The notes beneath the pieces are model-generated. The model searched no databases. It was not told where the DNA came from and was given only the letters and a program-made list of their open reading frames with translations. Of a stretch of 64,000 nt of DNA, positions 49,624 through 57,155 are shown piece after piece. Numbering within the stretch: the stretch's first letter is position 1; each line of letters opens with the position of its first letter. The stretch covers positions 496,001-560,000 of the forward strand of contig NZ_WRPP01000006.1 of assembly GCF_009760405.1 (NCBI RefSeq), given 5' to 3'. The position numbers and the translations under genes are program-made. The DNA comes from Nocardia terrae. GTDB lineage: Bacteria > Actinomycetota > Actinomycetes > Mycobacteriales > Mycobacteriaceae.

Positions 49624-49810
49624 CAGAAGTAACCCTCTCGCTTGCGGTCTTCCATGGCTGCCTCGGACACGCGGTCGTCGCTCGCCCAGGATTGGACGCT
49701 GTGCGCCACGTTCGGTGCCCTCATCAGAAGTACCCTTCTCGTTTGCGGTCTTCCATCGCCGCTTCGGACACGCGGTCGTCGCCGCGGGTCGCGCCACGTT
49801 CGGTGAGGCG
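49621..49810 (-). repeat. Duplicated cysD 3' end
   Basis: Bases 49621-49680 and 49722-49781 are 90 percent identical (54 of 60). The similarity resumes at ACGTTCGGTG upstream of both, with 13 bases of net length difference in between that shifts the reading frame. Confidence 0.8.
49623..49724 (-). CDS. Mini-ORF between cysD and cysN carrying a copy of the CysD C-terminal tail
   Basis: A 33-residue ORF, MRAPNVAHSVQSWAS followed by DDRVSEAAMEDRKREGYF. Its last 18 residues equal the last 18 of CysD. Its ATG overlaps the cysD stop (TGATG) and its stop overlaps the cysN start (TGATG). Over the 60 shared bases six differ, and all six are synonymous third positions. It arose either by tandem duplication or as the remnant of an older cysD left when another copy was inserted. 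Whether the peptide is made is unknown. Confidence 0.6.
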   Translation of the reverse strand: MRAPNVAHSVQSWASDDRVSEAAMEDRKREGYF

Positions 49811-50662
49811 GGATGCCGCGACCTCGGCGAGAATCGCCTCGTTGTCGGCCGCCTCGGAAAGAATTGCGCCGGTGGTGGATCCGTCGCCGACGGTGCGGTA
49901 GCGCACCGACTTGATCAGCAGCTCCTCGTTGTCCGAGGGCCCGCCCCAGGTGCCGGGGGTCATCCACATGCCGTCGCGCTGGTACACCGGGCGCTCGTGG
50001 GCGTAGTAGATGCTGGCCAGCTCCACGTTCTCGCGGGCGATGTAGCGCCAGATGTCCAGCTCGGTCCAGTTGGAGATGGGGAACACGCGCACGTGCTCGC
50101 CCGGAGCGTGGCGGCCGTTGTAGAGGTTCCACAGCTCCGGACGCTGCCGCTTCGGATCCCAGCGGCCGAACGCGTCACGCAGCGAGAAGATCCGCTCCTT
50201 GGCGCGCGAACGCTCCTCGTCGCGGCGGCCACCGCCGAAGACCGCGTCGAAGCGGTTCTCGTTGATGGCGTCCAGCAGCGGCACGGTCTGCAGCGGGTTG
50301 CGGATGCCGTCCGGGCGCTCCTGCAGGCGACCGTCGGCCAGGTAGTCCTCGACGGACGCGACATGCAGTCGCAGCCCGTACTTCTCGACCACCTTGTCGC
50401 GGAACTCGAGAACCTCGGGCAGGTTGTGCCCGGTGTCCACGTGCAGCAGCGCGAACGGCAGCGGCGCGGGCCAGAAGGCCTTGATCGCCAGGTGCAGCAG
50501 GACCGTGGAATCCTTGCCGCCGGAGAACAGGATCACCGGCCGCTCGAATTCGCCTGCCACCTCACGGAAGATGTGGATGGACTCCGATTCGAGCGCAGCG
50601 AGCGTGTCGAATTCGGTGTCGAGCGCGGCGAGAGTGTCGAATTCAGTCTCGAGTGAGGTCAT
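49724..50662 (-). CDS. cysD: Sulfate adenylyltransferase subunit 2
   Basis: A 312-residue ATP-pyrophosphatase-fold subunit that adenylates sulfate. The PP-loop is VILFSGGKDSTVLLHLA. HVDTGHNLPEVLEFRD, FGGGRRDEERSRAKERIFS, PISNWTELDIWRYI and the C-terminal EAAMEDRKREGYF are diagnostic. The N-terminus contains a short internal repeat (EFDTLAALDTEFDTLAALES). ATG 50662 overlaps the cysH stop by four bases (ATGA). Confidence 0.92.
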   Translation of the reverse strand: MTSLETEFDTLAALDTEFDTLAALESESIHIFREVAGEFERPVILFSGGKDSTVLLHLAIKAFWPAPLPFALLHVDTGHNLPEVLEFRDKVVEKYGLRLHVASVEDYLADGRLQERPDGIRNPLQTVPLLDAINENRFDAVFGGGRRDEERSRAKERIFSLRDAFGRWDPKRQRPELWNLYNGRHAPGEHVRVFPISNWTELDIWRYIARENVELASIYYAHERPVYQRDGMWMTPGTWGGPSDNEELLIKSVRYRTVGDGSTTGAILSEAADNEAILAEVAASRLTERGATRGDDRVSEAAMEDRKREGYF

Positions 50663-51369
50663 GAGGCGTGCAACCCGCATTCGGTCTTGGCGAGCCCGGC
50701 CCAGCGGCCGGATCGCGGATCGGATCCCGGTTCCGGCTTCCGCGTGCACGGAGCGCAACCGATCGAGGGATAGCCCTCTTCCACAAGGGGATTGACGAGA
50801 ATGCCATTGGCCTCGATGTAGGAGGTCATCTCGTCATCGGACCAGGCGGCGATCGGATTGATCTTCACCAGGCCGAAGCCCTCGTCGTAGGAGATGAGGG
50901 GTGCGTTGGCGCGAGTCGGCGCCTCCACTCGACGGATGCCGGTCACCCAGGCGTTGTATCCGACGAGGGACTTCTTCAGGGGAACCACCTTGCGCAGGCG
51001 GCAGCATTCGGCGGCGTCACGGGCGAACAGATCCTTGCCCAGCAGCTGATCCTGTTCGGCGACAGTGTTTTCCGGCGTCACGTTGACGATGTTCACGCCG
51101 TAGACCAGCTCCACCGCGTCACGCGTGCCGATGGTCTCGGCGAAGTGGTAGCCGGTGTCGAGGAACAGCACATCCACGCCCGGGCGCACCTGGGAGGCCA
51201 GCTGCACCAGCACCGCGTCCTGCATGTTCGACGCCACAATGTAATTCGAGCCGAAGGTGTCCTCGGTCCACTGCAGCAGTTCCTGCGCGGTCGCGTTCGG
51301 GCCGAGCTCGGCATTGCCCTTCTCGACCAGGGCGCGCAGCTCGTCTTCCGCGAGTTTCGTTGTGGTCAT
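50659..51369 (-). CDS. cysH: Adenylylsulfate (APS) reductase
   Basis: A 236-residue thioredoxin-dependent reductase giving sulfite from APS. It carries the two cysteine pairs that hold a [4Fe-4S] cluster, DAAECCRLRKVVPL and IGCAPCTRKPEPG, which separates APS reductases from PAPS reductases. The C-terminal AGLAKTECGLHAS has the catalytic Cys (ECGLH). Four-base overlap with cysD; GGGGA site before the ATG. Confidence 0.92.
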   Translation of the reverse strand: MTTTKLAEDELRALVEKGNAELGPNATAQELLQWTEDTFGSNYIVASNMQDAVLVQLASQVRPGVDVLFLDTGYHFAETIGTRDAVELVYGVNIVNVTPENTVAEQDQLLGKDLFARDAAECCRLRKVVPLKKSLVGYNAWVTGIRRVEAPTRANAPLISYDEGFGLVKINPIAAWSDDEMTSYIEANGILVNPLVEEGYPSIGCAPCTRKPEPGSDPRSGRWAGLAKTECGLHAS

Positions 51370-51384
51370 TGCTGATTCCCCTAA

Positions 51385-53175
51385 CTACCGCAGGTCTGCT
51401 TCGTCGGCGCGAACGGCCCACTGCGCGAAACGCTCACCCTCGTCCCGGTTCTTGACGAAGTTGCGGACCACGCGCTCGATGTAGTCGCCGACTTCCTCGC
51501 CGGTGACCTTGTGCTGGCGCAGCTTCCGGCCGAACGCGGAGTCGAAGCCGAGGCTGCCTCCGAGGTGAACCTGGAAGCCCTCGATCTGATTCCCGTCACC
51601 GTCGTCGACGAGCTGGCCCTTGAAGCCGATGTCGGCGATCTGCGAACGACCGCAGGAGTTGGGGCAGCCGTTGATGTTGATGGTGATCGGCACGTCGAGC
51701 TCGGCATTGATGTCGGCCAGCCGCTTCTCCAGCTCCGGAGCCAGCGCCTGGGACCGCTTGCGGGTCTCGGTGAACGACAGCTTGCAGAACTCGATACCGC
51801 TGCAGGCGAGCAGGTTTCGCCGCCAGTGCGACGGACGCCCGTGCAGGCCCAGCGGTTCGAGCTCCTCGATCAGCTGCTCGACCTTGTCATCGGGCACGTC
51901 GAGCACGATGAGCTTCTGGTACGGGGTGAAACGGACGCGGTCGGAACCGGCCCGCTCGATGGCTTCGGCGGCCTTGGTCAGGATGGTGCCCGACACGCGA
52001 CCGGCGATGGGGGAGAAGCCGATCGCGTTCAGCCCGTTGCGCAGTTTCTGCACGCCGATGTGGTCGATGGGCCGCTTGGGCTGCTCGGGCGCCGGGCCGT
52101 CGATCAGCTTCCGCTTCAGGTACTCGGTCTCGAGCACCTCGCGGAACTTCTCGATGCCCCAGTCCTTCACGAGGAACTTCAGGCGCGCCTTGGTGCGCAG
52201 GCGGCGGTAGCCGTAATCGCGGAACAGCGAGACGACCGCCTCCCACACGTCCGGCACCTCGGCCAGCGGCACCCACACGCCGACGCGCTGCGCCAGCATC
52301 GGGTTGGTGGACAGGCCGCCGCCGACCCAGAGGTCCAGGCCCGGACCGTGTTCGGGATGCACGACGCCGACGAAGGCGACGTCGTTGATCTCGTGCACCA
52401 CATCCTGCTGGCCGGAGATGGCGGTCTTGAACTTGCGCGGCAGGTTGGAGTACTCCTTCTTGCCGATGTAGCGCTTCACGATCTCGTCGATGGCCCAGGT
52501 GGGATCGATGATCTCGGTGAGCGATTCACCGGCCAGCGGGGAGCCCAGCACCACGCGCGGGCAGTCGCCGCACGCCTCGGTGGTCTGCAGGCCGACCGAC
52601 TCGAGCCGCCGCCAGATCTCCGGCACGTTCTCGATCTCGATCCAGTGGTACTGGATGTTCTCGCGGTCGGACAGGTCCGCGGTGTCGCGGCCGAACTCGG
52701 TGGAGATCTCGGCGAGGGTGCGCAGCTGCTTCAGGTTGAGTGCGCCGGCATCACACCGCACCCGCATCATGAAGTAGCGGGCCTCGAGGATGTCGATGTT
52801 CTCGTCGCCGGTCCAGGTGCCGTCGTAGCCCTGCTCGCGCTGGGTGTACAGGCCCCACCAGCGCATGCGGCCGCGCAGGTCGCTCTTGTCGATGGAGTCG
52901 AAACCCTGCTTCGAGTAGATGTTCTCGATGCGCGCGCGCACGTTGAGCGGGTTGTCGTCCTTCTTGCTCTGCTCGTTGGCGTTGAGCGGCTCGCGGTAGC
53001 CGAGCGCCCACTGCCCCTCCGACTTGCGCTTGACCGGACGCGCGGTGCGTTCCCGCGGCGCGACAGGCGCTTCCGAGCGCGGACGATCCGGACGCACGCG
53101 TCGCTCCGCGACAGGCTTTGCGGGCCGGGCGGAGTGAGCGTTATCGGAACTGGTGGCGTCGGTGCTCGACGTCAT
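51385..53175 (-). CDS. sirA: Ferredoxin-dependent sulfite reductase (SirA/NirA family)
   Basis: A 596-residue siroheme/[4Fe-4S] enzyme that reduces sulfite to sulfide. After an 85-residue basic linker come two ferredoxin-like half-domains (RMRWWGLYTQREQGYDGTW, YHWIEIENVPEIWRRLE, ACGDCPRVVLGSPLAG). The cluster ligands are LACSGIEFCKLSF (about residue 457-463) and NGCPNSCGRSQIAD (about 503-507). Tyr in WWGLYTQRE and the Cys in EACGDCPR match the covalent Tyr-Cys pair seen in mycobacterial SirA. The neighbouring cys genes favour sulfite over nitrite. AGGAGCG precedes the ATG. Confidence 0.9.
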   Translation of the reverse strand: MTSSTDATSSDNAHSARPAKPVAERRVRPDRPRSEAPVAPRERTARPVKRKSEGQWALGYREPLNANEQSKKDDNPLNVRARIENIYSKQGFDSIDKSDLRGRMRWWGLYTQREQGYDGTWTGDENIDILEARYFMMRVRCDAGALNLKQLRTLAEISTEFGRDTADLSDRENIQYHWIEIENVPEIWRRLESVGLQTTEACGDCPRVVLGSPLAGESLTEIIDPTWAIDEIVKRYIGKKEYSNLPRKFKTAISGQQDVVHEINDVAFVGVVHPEHGPGLDLWVGGGLSTNPMLAQRVGVWVPLAEVPDVWEAVVSLFRDYGYRRLRTKARLKFLVKDWGIEKFREVLETEYLKRKLIDGPAPEQPKRPIDHIGVQKLRNGLNAIGFSPIAGRVSGTILTKAAEAIERAGSDRVRFTPYQKLIVLDVPDDKVEQLIEELEPLGLHGRPSHWRRNLLACSGIEFCKLSFTETRKRSQALAPELEKRLADINAELDVPITININGCPNSCGRSQIADIGFKGQLVDDGDGNQIEGFQVHLGGSLGFDSAFGRKLRQHKVTGEEVGDYIERVVRNFVKNRDEGERFAQWAVRADEADLR

Positions 53176-53242
53176 GGGGGTCGCTCCTGAAGGTCTTGCG
53201 GGCAGGCGGGAGGGGCTGGCTCACGCCTCCGATATCAGAGAA

Positions 53243-53292
53243 CCGGCTCTTACAGCGTCAGAAGGACGCTGGATTCCGGGGAATGGGAGCCG
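53243..53292 (-). promoter_or_regulatory. Attenuator hairpin between the leader peptide and sirA
   Basis: On the minus strand CAGCGTC (53271-53265) pairs with GACGCTG (53259-53253), enclosed by GGCTC/GAGCC (53291-53287 with 53249-53245). It lies immediately after the leader ORF stop, where ribosome stalling could change its folding. Confidence 0.6.
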
Positions 53293-53294
53293 AT

Positions 53295-53387
53295 CTACCG
53301 GAGGCTTCCCGGCAGACAGCTCGCGCTGCAGACGCGCTTGAAGTCGACATGGCGACGCGCCACGAGTCGTACTCCAAGTCCAGTCAT
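53295..53387 (-). CDS. Cysteine-responsive leader peptide of the sulfate assimilation operon
   Basis: A 30-residue ORF, MTGLGVRLVARRHVDFKRV then CSASCLPGSLR, 120 bases upstream of sirA. The core ARRHVDFKRVCSASC is of the kind found before sulfur genes in other actinobacteria, where ribosome stalling at Cys codons controls downstream expression. A -10-like CACAAT (53400-53395) ends seven bases before the ATG, so the transcript is probably leaderless. Confidence 0.75.
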   Translation of the reverse strand: MTGLGVRLVARRHVDFKRVCSASCLPGSLR

Positions 53388-53760
53388 GAGGGTTATTGTG
53401 CCACGTCAGACGGGTCGTTCCGACTGCTGGATCGAATTTTCCGCAGTTTTCCGGGAAATCCCCTGGATATATGTTCCGTTTTGTGACAGGCGTCATAGAT
53501 CGATCACGTTCCGATCATCGGGAAGTTGATCTCGGGTGTGATCTCGGTCGCGGGGTTCGGGGGGATTCCGGGTTGTGGCGGTGTCGCGGTCCGCGGGCCC
53601 GGTGGTGTTCTGGGCTGGGTCTGGGAGTTGAGCAACCGATCGGCTCGTTTTCGGTGTGCGAATTGCACCGCTGATCAGGGGTGCGAAGTTTCGCTGCGGT
53701 GATCGCGGGACTCGATCGTCTGCAATGATCGAGCGAACACGGAGACCATCGGGAGGGGTT

Positions 53761-54048
53761 GTGGACTGGACTGCCCGCATCGATGCCGTCCGAGCGGCCC
53801 ATCAGGCCGCCGTCGGGCGCTTCGAGCAACACATCGAGGAGATCGACGCGGCCGCGCGGGCGGGCCTGCGGCGGCTCGGTGAGCAGTCCCGCGCCGAATC
53901 CGAGTCGGCCGAGGCGACTTCCGGGCGCGTGGTCCGGGAGGAACGCGAACGGCTGCTGCGGCAGGATGCCGTGGCGCGTCGGGGCGGGGACGTCTTCGTA
54001 CTCCCGACCGATTGGACCGAGGCCGACGAGGCGAGGTGGCGCGCGTGA
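53761..54048 (+). CDS. Small coiled-coil protein heading the type VII-associated toxin operon
   Basis: A 95-residue acidic, helical protein (RIDAVRAAHQAAVGRFEQHI, EEIDAAARAGLRRLGEQSRA, RVVREERERLLRQDAVARRG) ending FVLPTDWTEADEARW. It looks like a coiled coil and may be an export partner. The GTG at 53761 has a GGGAGGGG site. The stop overlaps the next GTG (GTGA). The 270 bases upstream of it show no gene and must contain the operon promoter. Confidence 0.65.
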   Translation: MDWTARIDAVRAAHQAAVGRFEQHIEEIDAAARAGLRRLGEQSRAESESAEATSGRVVREERERLLRQDAVARRGGDVFVLPTDWTEADEARWRA

Positions 54049-54401
54049 CCGAATGGCTCAGCATGGACGCGGAAGGCGTTCGGCAGCAGGCGGATTCGTT
54101 CCGTTCGGCGGCGTCGGAGCTATCGGCGGTGGCGGGCTCCTGGAACAACATGCTCGATGCCGGGACCACCTTCCACGCCGGTGACCTCGGATACGAGTAC
54201 GCCGCCGAGGCCCAGCAGCTGGTGGCGGGGTTCGGTCATGTCACCGACACCGTGAAGAAATGGTCCGCGGCTTGCGAGGCGTTCGAGAACGCGTTGCGGC
54301 ACAGCGCCGACACCGTGCAGTCGTCCGACCAGCAGTTCGCGGGTGATATCGCGGGAGTCGGATTCGACGGCACTGGCGGCCTGACCATCGGCGGGAAGTG
54401 A
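54045..54401 (+). CDS. WXG100/EspC-like type VII secretion-associated protein
   Basis: A 118-residue helical hairpin protein: MTEWLSMDAEGVRQQADSF, then SELSAVAGSWNNMLDAG, where WNN replaces the WXG turn, and VTDTVKKWSAACEAFENALR. The size and turn fit ESX-secreted partner proteins of the EspC/WXG100 kind. Overlaps both neighbours by four bases. Confidence 0.65.
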   Translation: MTEWLSMDAEGVRQQADSFRSAASELSAVAGSWNNMLDAGTTFHAGDLGYEYAAEAQQLVAGFGHVTDTVKKWSAACEAFENALRHSADTVQSSDQQFAGDIAGVGFDGTGGLTIGGK

Positions 54402-56368
54402 CCGGCGTGGCGGACAATTCACCGATCGGTCTGGGCTCGGGCAATGACGCTGCCTGGGTGACCGTGCACGGCAGCGGTGACGGGGCGACAGCCGTGTGGG
54501 CCGGGTACGGCGATCATGGGCCGGGGGACGTGGCCGTGGACGCGGCCGTCCGATCCGATAGCGGGGCCTACGATCCGCGCAAGGATGTCGATGAGATCCT
54601 CGCGGACGCCAAGGGCGGGCTCGAGTGGTTCAAGCTGGTCCGGGAGCGCTATTTCCTGGCAGGCGGGGCCGCCGATATCCCTGGCCTCGGGCGCGGCGGT
54701 ATGGACGAGTTGTACTACCAGCAGCGCGACATGCGCATGAACAATCTGTTCGGGGCCGGACAGCGAATCCAGGACATGCTGCCCAAGATCGACCAGGCCC
54801 GCGGTGACCACCAGCAGGCCACCGCGCGGCTCGGCGGCTACTGGCAGGGGCCCACCGGAGAAACCGCGCGCACCAAGCTGTCCGGACTCGGCGACTGGTC
54901 CGATCAGACCTATGACACCGTGCAGGTCGTACCGGGTGTGCTGTCCGGCGTCGTCGACGGGGTCAAGAGTTGTGTCCAGCGCAAGGCCGACGCCTTCGCC
55001 AAGCTCGACAAAGTGCGGCACATCAATAACGTCGACATGGGCGGCGGCGACATCAACAGCAGCCACAAGGACGACGCGGCCGCCGACAGCGACGACGTCA
55101 CGCTCATCATCCAGTACGCCAAGCGAGCCGGGATCGGTGACAACGCGCGGCGACGCATCCAGGTGCTCGCCGAGAACGGGGCGTTCGGGGGCGCGCGGTT
55201 GCCGCACTACATTCCCAAGGCGGCCAACGATTCCGGTGGTGCGGGTTCCACCGAGGCGGGCATGACCAAGTTCGACGATGCCGCGCAGGCGTTGTGCAAG
55301 GTTTGGACCGGGCATTTCAAGGAGAGCGTGGAAGGGTACTTCCGCGCGTACTCCACACTGTGCGAGGAGACCCATACCGCGATCAAGGAGTACCTGGGCG
55401 TGGCCACCGACGCCCTCGGCAAGGTCGGCCGGATCGAAGCGCCGCCGATGCCGAAAGATACTGGTGCGCCCGGTGGTTGGGTGCCCTCGGGCGGCGGCGA
55501 TTCCACTGGCGGCGGGGGAACGCCGTCGATGCTGTCGACGAGTCCCGCGGGGGTGCTCCCGGACGCCACGGTCCCAGCGTCGGCGGTGCCTGTCGCACCC
55601 GCGACGCCTACGCCGACTTCGGGGCCGGATGTACTCTCCACCCTGAATTCCGTTGCCGGCGGCGCGGGACAGTTCATCCAGCAGGGTTTCTCACAGCTCA
55701 GCTCGACCTTGGAAGGTCTCACCAAGACCGCTTCGGTCGGGACTACTCCCAATGCCGCGGGTGAAACATCCATGGTCCCTGGGTCTTCCGCGTCGGCGGT
55801 TCCCGGCTCAACGACACCGGGTCAGCTGCTCAGCGTGAATCTTCCGGGCGGTCGTCTCGTGCTGACCCGCTCGGGCGATGAGGCGCTGACCGCCACCCTC
55901 ACCACCCCGGACGGCAAGACCCAGCGCTACACCCTCGCCGTCAAGGACGGAAAGCCGGTCCTGACAGCGGAATCCGACCCGTCCACCACCGCGGCCGCCA
56001 CGGAGTCCAGGTCCGGCAACGACACCGACCCCCAGAGCGCCGCCTCCCACCCGGCGCCGGTCGATGCCCATCACACGGCCACCCCGGACAACACCGTCTA
56101 CCAACAGCCTTCGACCGGCCTACCCATGGGCATGGGTGCGGCGGGCGCCGCGGCCAAACCCGCCGAGAACGACTCCGCTCGCGGCAGCATCGCCCCGCCC
56201 CGGCCGCTGTGGACCGATGACCCCGGCCGTGAGGCCCGTCCTGTCCCGAGTGAGGACGAAAACCCAACGACAGCAACGCCTCCCGTGGTCCCCACTGTCC
56301 GTGCGGACGGCGTGAAGATCGAGATCGAGATGGGTGGTGACCAGCGTGGAGCAATGGGAACGCGATGA
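54398..56368 (+). CDS. Large ESX-type substrate-like protein with disordered Pro/Ser/Thr tail
   Basis: A 656-residue protein. The N-terminal 350 residues are helical with a GYWQGPTG turn (WXG-like, about residue 148) and FDDAAQALCKVWTGHFKESV. The rest is low-complexity Gly/Pro/Thr (PTSGPDVLSTLNSVAGGAG, STTPGQLLSVNLPGGRLVL). It resembles large ESX or PPE-like substrates but lacks a clear PPE motif. GTG 54398 overlaps the previous stop. It overlaps the YbaB-like gene at its 3' end. Confidence 0.55.
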   Translation: MTGVADNSPIGLGSGNDAAWVTVHGSGDGATAVWAGYGDHGPGDVAVDAAVRSDSGAYDPRKDVDEILADAKGGLEWFKLVRERYFLAGGAADIPGLGRGGMDELYYQQRDMRMNNLFGAGQRIQDMLPKIDQARGDHQQATARLGGYWQGPTGETARTKLSGLGDWSDQTYDTVQVVPGVLSGVVDGVKSCVQRKADAFAKLDKVRHINNVDMGGGDINSSHKDDAAADSDDVTLIIQYAKRAGIGDNARRRIQVLAENGAFGGARLPHYIPKAANDSGGAGSTEAGMTKFDDAAQALCKVWTGHFKESVEGYFRAYSTLCEETHTAIKEYLGVATDALGKVGRIEAPPMPKDTGAPGGWVPSGGGDSTGGGGTPSMLSTSPAGVLPDATVPASAVPVAPATPTPTSGPDVLSTLNSVAGGAGQFIQQGFSQLSSTLEGLTKTASVGTTPNAAGETSMVPGSSASAVPGSTTPGQLLSVNLPGGRLVLTRSGDEALTATLTTPDGKTQRYTLAVKDGKPVLTAESDPSTTAAATESRSGNDTDPQSAASHPAPVDAHHTATPDNTVYQQPSTGLPMGMGAAGAAAKPAENDSARGSIAPPRPLWTDDPGREARPVPSEDENPTTATPPVVPTVRADGVKIEIEMGGDQRGAMGTR

Positions 56369-56810
56369 AATCCGCTCGGCCAATGACTCATTGAAGGCGG
56401 CCCTGGGATCCGCACAGGCCGATTTCGATCGGGAAATGGCTGAGATCGGCGACATTCACGCCAAGCTGGCCGCATTGAAGGTGCACGCGACCACCCCGAA
56501 CGGCCTCGCCCGCATCACCGTGAACGCCTCCGGCATGGTCACCGAGATCACTATCGCCGACGACGCCTTCCAGCGGTGCACACCGAAACAGCTGACGGCC
56601 GAACTGAACACGACGATCCGCGGCGGCGTCGAGGCCGCTGCGCAGGCTCGCGCCCAGGTCATGCAGCCGGTGCAGGCGATCGTCGACGGGATGGCGGATC
56701 TGAGCGACATCATTCCGGGCGCGCCGAACCTGAAGGAACTGCGCGAACAGTTCGCGCCGTCGACCCTGCCGCCGGTCGCGGACGAATCCGCCGGAAAGGC
56801 CGATCGATGA
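56337..56810 (+). CDS. YbaB/EbfC-family-like protein in the toxin operon
   Basis: A 157-residue protein: a helix of AQADFDREMAEIGDIHAKLA, two strands ARITVNASGMVTEITIADDA, and helix TAELNTTIRGGVEAAAQA are the YbaB pattern of small dimeric proteins. In actinobacteria such genes often sit in ESX/WXG100 loci, where the role is unclear. The GTG at 56337 lies inside the end of the previous gene (32-base overlap). Its stop overlaps the next ATG. Confidence 0.7.
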   Translation: MTSVEQWERDEIRSANDSLKAALGSAQADFDREMAEIGDIHAKLAALKVHATTPNGLARITVNASGMVTEITIADDAFQRCTPKQLTAELNTTIRGGVEAAAQARAQVMQPVQAIVDGMADLSDIIPGAPNLKELREQFAPSTLPPVADESAGKADR

Positions 56811-57142
56811 GCAAACTGTGGTCGGACCCCGAACGATTGCACGCCGTCGCACCGCGATTCGAGCAGCTCGGCGAGGAAGTGAACACCGCGCTCGAGACGT
56901 TGAAGAGCGGTATCGACGCCGAAGGTCGCTGCTGGGGTGGCGACGCGCCCGGCAAGTCGTTCGAGGCGAAGTATCCGCAGGGTGACACGGACGGCGGTGT
57001 GGGGCAGGCGCTTTCGCGTCTTTCCCAGCTCATGACCCTGCTGAAGGGCACCGGCGACCGGGTCAGCACCGTCGCGACGGGCCTGCAGACCCAGGACAAG
57101 GCGAATGCCGATCCGCTGATCGCCAAGCAGGGCGAGGTCTGA
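56807..57142 (+). CDS. WXG100-family protein
   Basis: A 111-residue helix-turn-helix secretion partner: SDPERLHAVAPRFEQLGEEV, turn RCWGGDAPGKSFEAKY with WGG, and VGQALSRLSQLMTLLKGTGD. It directly precedes the giant toxin ORF by 13 bases, the place where toxin chaperones or co-secreted WXG partners are usually encoded. ATGA overlap with the YbaB-like gene. Confidence 0.75.
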   Translation: MSKLWSDPERLHAVAPRFEQLGEEVNTALETLKSGIDAEGRCWGGDAPGKSFEAKYPQGDTDGGVGQALSRLSQLMTLLKGTGDRVSTVATGLQTQDKANADPLIAKQGEV

Positions 57143-57155
57143 CCGGGGTGGCTTC

